A DNA stretch of 64,000 nucleotides from Dryocola clanedunensis (GTDB taxonomy: Bacteria; Pseudomonadota; Gammaproteobacteria; Enterobacterales; Enterobacteriaceae). Within the stretch, counting starts at the first letter, position 1. Each line of letters begins with the position of its first letter. The notes under the pieces were generated by a model. It ran no database searches. It had not been told where the DNA came from and was given only the letters and a program-made list of their open reading frames with translations. This document shows, piece by piece, positions 61,403 to 64,000 of this stretch. The stretch lies in the NCBI RefSeq assembly GCF_025215155.1, contig NZ_JALHAM010000113.1. One strand, given 5' to 3'. A program made the position numbers and the translations under genes.

Positions 61403-62452
61403 TTAGATACGTATTGCCTGTCCGGCACTAATTTTCGCCAGCATCTGCTGGCTGACCTGACTTAAATCGACCACTTCGCTGACGCCACCTCGGTTGATGG
61501 CCTCGCGCGGCATGCCGAACACCACACAACTTGCTTCGTTCTGGGCGATTGTCCACGCCCCTGCCTTGTGCATCGCCTGCATTCCGGCGGCACCGTCATT
61601 ACCCATTCCGGTGAGGATCACGCCCACGGCGTTACGTCCGGCAAACTTCGCCACCGAATGGAACAGCTCGTCCACCGCCGGTCGATGCCGGTTTACGGGC
61701 GGGCCGTCATGTAATTTGATTTGATAGTTTGCCCCGCTGCGTGACAGCACCATGTGCCGATCACCGGGCGCAATGTATGCGTGTCCTGGCAATACACGCT
61801 CTCCGTCTTCTGCTTCTTTCACCGTTATCTGGCATAACTTGTTCAGTCGTTCAGCAAACGAGCGGGTGAAACCTGCGGGCATATGCTGGGTGATCAGCAC
61901 CGCCGGGCTTGAGAGCGGCAGGGGTTGCAGGACGTGGCGGATGGCTTCTGTGCCGCCGGTTGACGCACCAATCGCGATTAACTTCTCAGAGCTGAGCAAC
62001 GGACCGGCTTTCAGACTCGCTGGCGCGACTTCCGGTGCGCGAGCGGTAAGCTTTGCACGGGAGGCCGTGCGCACTTTTTCGGCGATCATCTCGCTGTAAG
62101 CCAGCATCCCTTCCCGAATGCCCAGCTGTGGCTTGGTGACGAAATCAATCGCCCCCAGCTCCAGGGCGCGCAGCGTGACCTCAGACCCTTTGCCGGTCAA
62201 CGAAGAGACCATCACCACGGGCATAGGGCGCAGGCGCATCAGCTTTTCGAGGAAATCCAGGCCGTCCATACGCGGCATCTCAACGTCCAGCGTCAGGACG
62301 TCCGGGTTAAACTTTTTGATCAGATCGCGGGCGACCAGCGGGTCCGGCGCGGTAGCGACCATTTCCATATCACTATGACTGTTAATGATTTCTGTCATGA
62401 TCTGTCGCATCAGGGCGGAGTCATCGACAGAGAGCACTCTTATTTTTGTCAT
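61403..62452 (-). CDS. cheB: Protein-glutamate methylesterase CheB
   Basis: 349 residues. Receiver domain (SVDDSALMRQI; phosphoacceptor Asp in LTLDVEMPRMDG) and a C-terminal esterase domain with triad residues in IGASTGGTEAI, ITQHMPAGFTRSFA and GMGNDGAAGM. It removes methyl groups from chemoreceptors during adaptation. Overlaps cheR by four bases. Confidence 0.97.
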   Translation of the reverse strand: MTKIRVLSVDDSALMRQIMTEIINSHSDMEMVATAPDPLVARDLIKKFNPDVLTLDVEMPRMDGLDFLEKLMRLRPMPVVMVSSLTGKGSEVTLRALELGAIDFVTKPQLGIREGMLAYSEMIAEKVRTASRAKLTARAPEVAPASLKAGPLLSSEKLIAIGASTGGTEAIRHVLQPLPLSSPAVLITQHMPAGFTRSFAERLNKLCQITVKEAEDGERVLPGHAYIAPGDRHMVLSRSGANYQIKLHDGPPVNRHRPAVDELFHSVAKFAGRNAVGVILTGMGNDGAAGMQAMHKAGAWTIAQNEASCVVFGMPREAINRGGVSEVVDLSQVSQQMLAKISAGQAIRI

Positions 62453-63315
62453 GATCTTTCCTTACTCAGGCCGTAAACCGTTTGTCCCCGCAGCCAGAAC
62501 TCGCGGCTGAGGTTACTGAAATTTTCTGAGTGTCCCGCAAACACCAGCCCGCCTGGTTTTAGCAGGGGAACAAAGCGGCTTAAAATCTCCTGCTGTGTCG
62601 TTTTGTCAAAATAGATCATCACATTGCGACAAAAGATGGCATCAAACTGGCCGGGTATCGGCGCCTGCTTGTCAAGCAGGTTGATCGGCGCAAACTCGAT
62701 GTGATTCGCCAGATCGCTACGCACCCGAACCAGCCCGTCATGGGGTCCGGTGCCGCGCATGAAATAACGCTGCGTCTGCTGGGGCGAGAGCGTTTTCAGC
62801 TCTTCCTGGCGATAGACGCCGCTTTGCGCCTTTTCCAGCACCTGGGTGTCGATATCACTGGCAAAAACTTTCCAGCGCCCCGGCGCCATGCCTAACTCAT
62901 CGGCAAGAGTAATGGCAATGGAGTAAGGCTCCTCTCCTGTCGACGCCGCCGCGCTCCACACCCGAAACTCGCCGCTACTTTTGCGGGCATGCTCCGCCAG
63001 CACCGGAAAGTGGTGGCCTTCGCGAAAGAAGGCCGTCAGATTGGTGGTCAGCGAATTAATAAAGGCCTGCCATTCGGCACTGTTGGCATTCGCTTCAAGT
63101 AACCCCAGATAATCTCCAAAATCATCAAGGTCTAACGTACGCAGGCGGCGGACAAGGCGGTTGTAGACCATGTCCCTTTTGTGGTCTGCCAGCACAATCC
63201 CTGCGCGCTGGTATATCAATTGGCATATCCGACGGAAATGCGTGTCGGACAGCGGCAGACGCTGTGTCATCTGTAACATTAATGACGATTGTCCGGTGGA
63301 CAGTGGTGAAGTCAT
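62449..63315 (-). CDS. cheR: Chemotaxis protein methyltransferase CheR
   Basis: 288 residues. N-terminal helical domain (FRRICQLIYQRAGIVLADHKRDMVYNR is spread over its first helices) and a SAM-binding domain (FRVWSAAASTGEEPYSIAI; FDAIFCRNVMIYFDK). It methylates receptor glutamates. Between the receptor gene and cheB. Confidence 0.97.
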   Translation of the reverse strand: MTSPLSTGQSSLMLQMTQRLPLSDTHFRRICQLIYQRAGIVLADHKRDMVYNRLVRRLRTLDLDDFGDYLGLLEANANSAEWQAFINSLTTNLTAFFREGHHFPVLAEHARKSSGEFRVWSAAASTGEEPYSIAITLADELGMAPGRWKVFASDIDTQVLEKAQSGVYRQEELKTLSPQQTQRYFMRGTGPHDGLVRVRSDLANHIEFAPINLLDKQAPIPGQFDAIFCRNVMIYFDKTTQQEILSRFVPLLKPGGLVFAGHSENFSNLSREFWLRGQTVYGLSKERS

Positions 63316-63335
63316 AGCGCCTTCTTAATTACTTT

Positions 63336-64000
63336 CTAGGGGGTGGCGAGCACCCCATTGGTTGCAAAATCTCCGGTTTCACGTTGACTCTCAACGTTGG
63401 CCAGCTTAAATACGCTGACGACACCAGACAGATGCTCTGCCTGATTTGCCAGCGCATCGGTTGCGCTTGCCGCCTCTTCTACCAGCGCGGCGTTTTGCTG
63501 CGTAACCTGGTCCATCTGGCTAACGGCCAGTGCGACCTGTTCAATGCCCCGACGCTGTTCATCCGACGCCGACGCAATTTCGCCCATGATGTCGTTAACC
63601 TGCGTCACCGAACGGACAATTTCCGCCATGGTTGAGGCAGCGGTATCGACCAGATGCGAACCTTGCGCAGCGCGGTTCACCGACTCATCAATCAGCACTT
63701 TTATCTCTTTTGCCGCCTGCGCGCTGCGTTGAGCAAGGTTGCGAACTTCCCCGGCGACCACCGCAAATCCACGCCCCTGTTCGCCTGCCCGCGCGGCTTC
63801 TACCGCCGCGTTCAGCGCCAGAATATTGGTCTGGAAAGCAATGCCGTCGATAACGCTGGTGATATCGCTGATTTTCTGCGAACTCCCCGCGATGGCATGC
63901 ATGGTGCGCGCCACGTTTGCCGCCTGCTCTCCCCCCTGCTTCGCCGTGTTGGCTGCGCTGAGCGAAAGCCCGGCCGCCTGACGTGCATTTTCAGCATTTT
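63336..64000 (-). CDS. Methyl-accepting chemotaxis protein, C-terminal part
   Basis: The frame stays open to the right edge, so this is the last ~220 residues of a receptor. The signalling tip is GIAFQTNILALNAAVEAARAGEQGRGFAVVAGEVR, flanked by methylation helices. It ends without the NWETF pentapeptide that tethers CheR/CheB, so it is a minor receptor of the Tap type rather than Tar, consistent with its place next to cheR. Ligand domain lies outside the window. Confidence 0.93.
   Translation of the reverse strand, partial: NAENARQAAGLSLSAANTAKQGGEQAANVARTMHAIAGSSQKISDITSVIDGIAFQTNILALNAAVEAARAGEQGRGFAVVAGEVRNLAQRSAQAAKEIKVLIDESVNRAAQGSHLVDTAASTMAEIVRSVTQVNDIMGEIASASDEQRRGIEQVALAVSQMDQVTQQNAALVEEAASATDALANQAEHLSGVVSVFKLANVESQRETGDFATNGVLATP

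Noticed and set aside
1..64000. CRISPR arrays, rRNA and tRNA genes, complete IS elements or prophage
   Set aside because: No regular short repeats with unique spacers, no rRNA blocks, no cloverleaf ends with CCA and no transposase or phage structural gene were found by reading.

Overview
The window is a stretch of chromosome from an Enterobacteriaceae gammaproteobacterium, most like Enterobacter, Lelliottia or a close relative. The gene order follows the E. coli 41-42 min region almost gene for gene: yobA(copC)-holE-yobB-exoX-ptrB-yebE-yebF-yebG-purT-eda-edd-zwf-hexR-pykA-lpxM-mepM-znuACB-ruvBAC-yebC-nudB-aspS-yecD-yecE-yecN-cmoAB-cutC-yecM-argS-torYZ-flhEAB-cheZYBR-MCP. An ERIC element and several REP-like palindromes fit the same family. 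No rRNA, tRNA or CRISPR array was seen.

Core, 1-19.4 kb: copper-binding CopC (cut by the window edge), DNA polymerase III theta, repair exonuclease, oligopeptidase B, small Yeb proteins, formate-dependent purine synthesis, then the Entner-Doudoroff/pentose phosphate block (eda, edd, zwf, with HexR and pykA), late lipid A acylation (lpxM), a murein endopeptidase and zinc uptake. Regulatory sites can be read for LexA (yebG, ruvA), PurR (purT), HexR (zwf), GntR (edd) and Zur (znu).

First insertion, 19.7-23.7 kb, between znuB and ruvB: a three-gene glycyl-radical operon consisting of an 895-residue glycyl radical enzyme, a small Cys-rich subunit and a radical-SAM activase. All catalytic positions and the two-cluster small subunit match 4-hydroxyphenylacetate decarboxylase (HpdBCA/CsdBCA), the p-cresol-forming enzyme best known from Clostridioides. 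This is the most notable system here. An intrinsic terminator lies between the small subunit and the activase.

Middle, 23.7-44 kb: Holliday-junction genes, aspS, the yec cluster (yecE frameshifted, with an ERIC element up to its start codon), tRNA wobble modification (cmoAB), a secreted DUF1996 protein divergent from an S24-type repressor with repeated operator-like palindromes, cutC (with a probable MicL sRNA at its 3' end), a PatB-like C-S lyase, argS and a TorY/TorZ-like S/N-oxide respiratory pair.

44-48.3 kb: an LpxA paralogue with an altered acyl-chain ruler position, a GH105 unsaturated-glycuronyl hydrolase coupled to a GPH-family symporter (pectin/rhamnogalacturonan fragment use), and a 5'-truncated HigA-like antitoxin remnant.

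Second insertion, 51.9-60.3 kb, splits flhB from cheZ, which are neighbours in E. coli. Its left half is a series of single-gene modules (Vat-like acetyltransferase, GrpB-family protein, APH(6)-like kinase, P-loop kinase, APH-like protein) separated by related repeats of about 70 bp, like a gene-cassette array without a visible integrase. Its right half is a Fur-box-preceded ferric-iron ABC transporter. The window ends in the che operon and a chemoreceptor gene cut by the edge.
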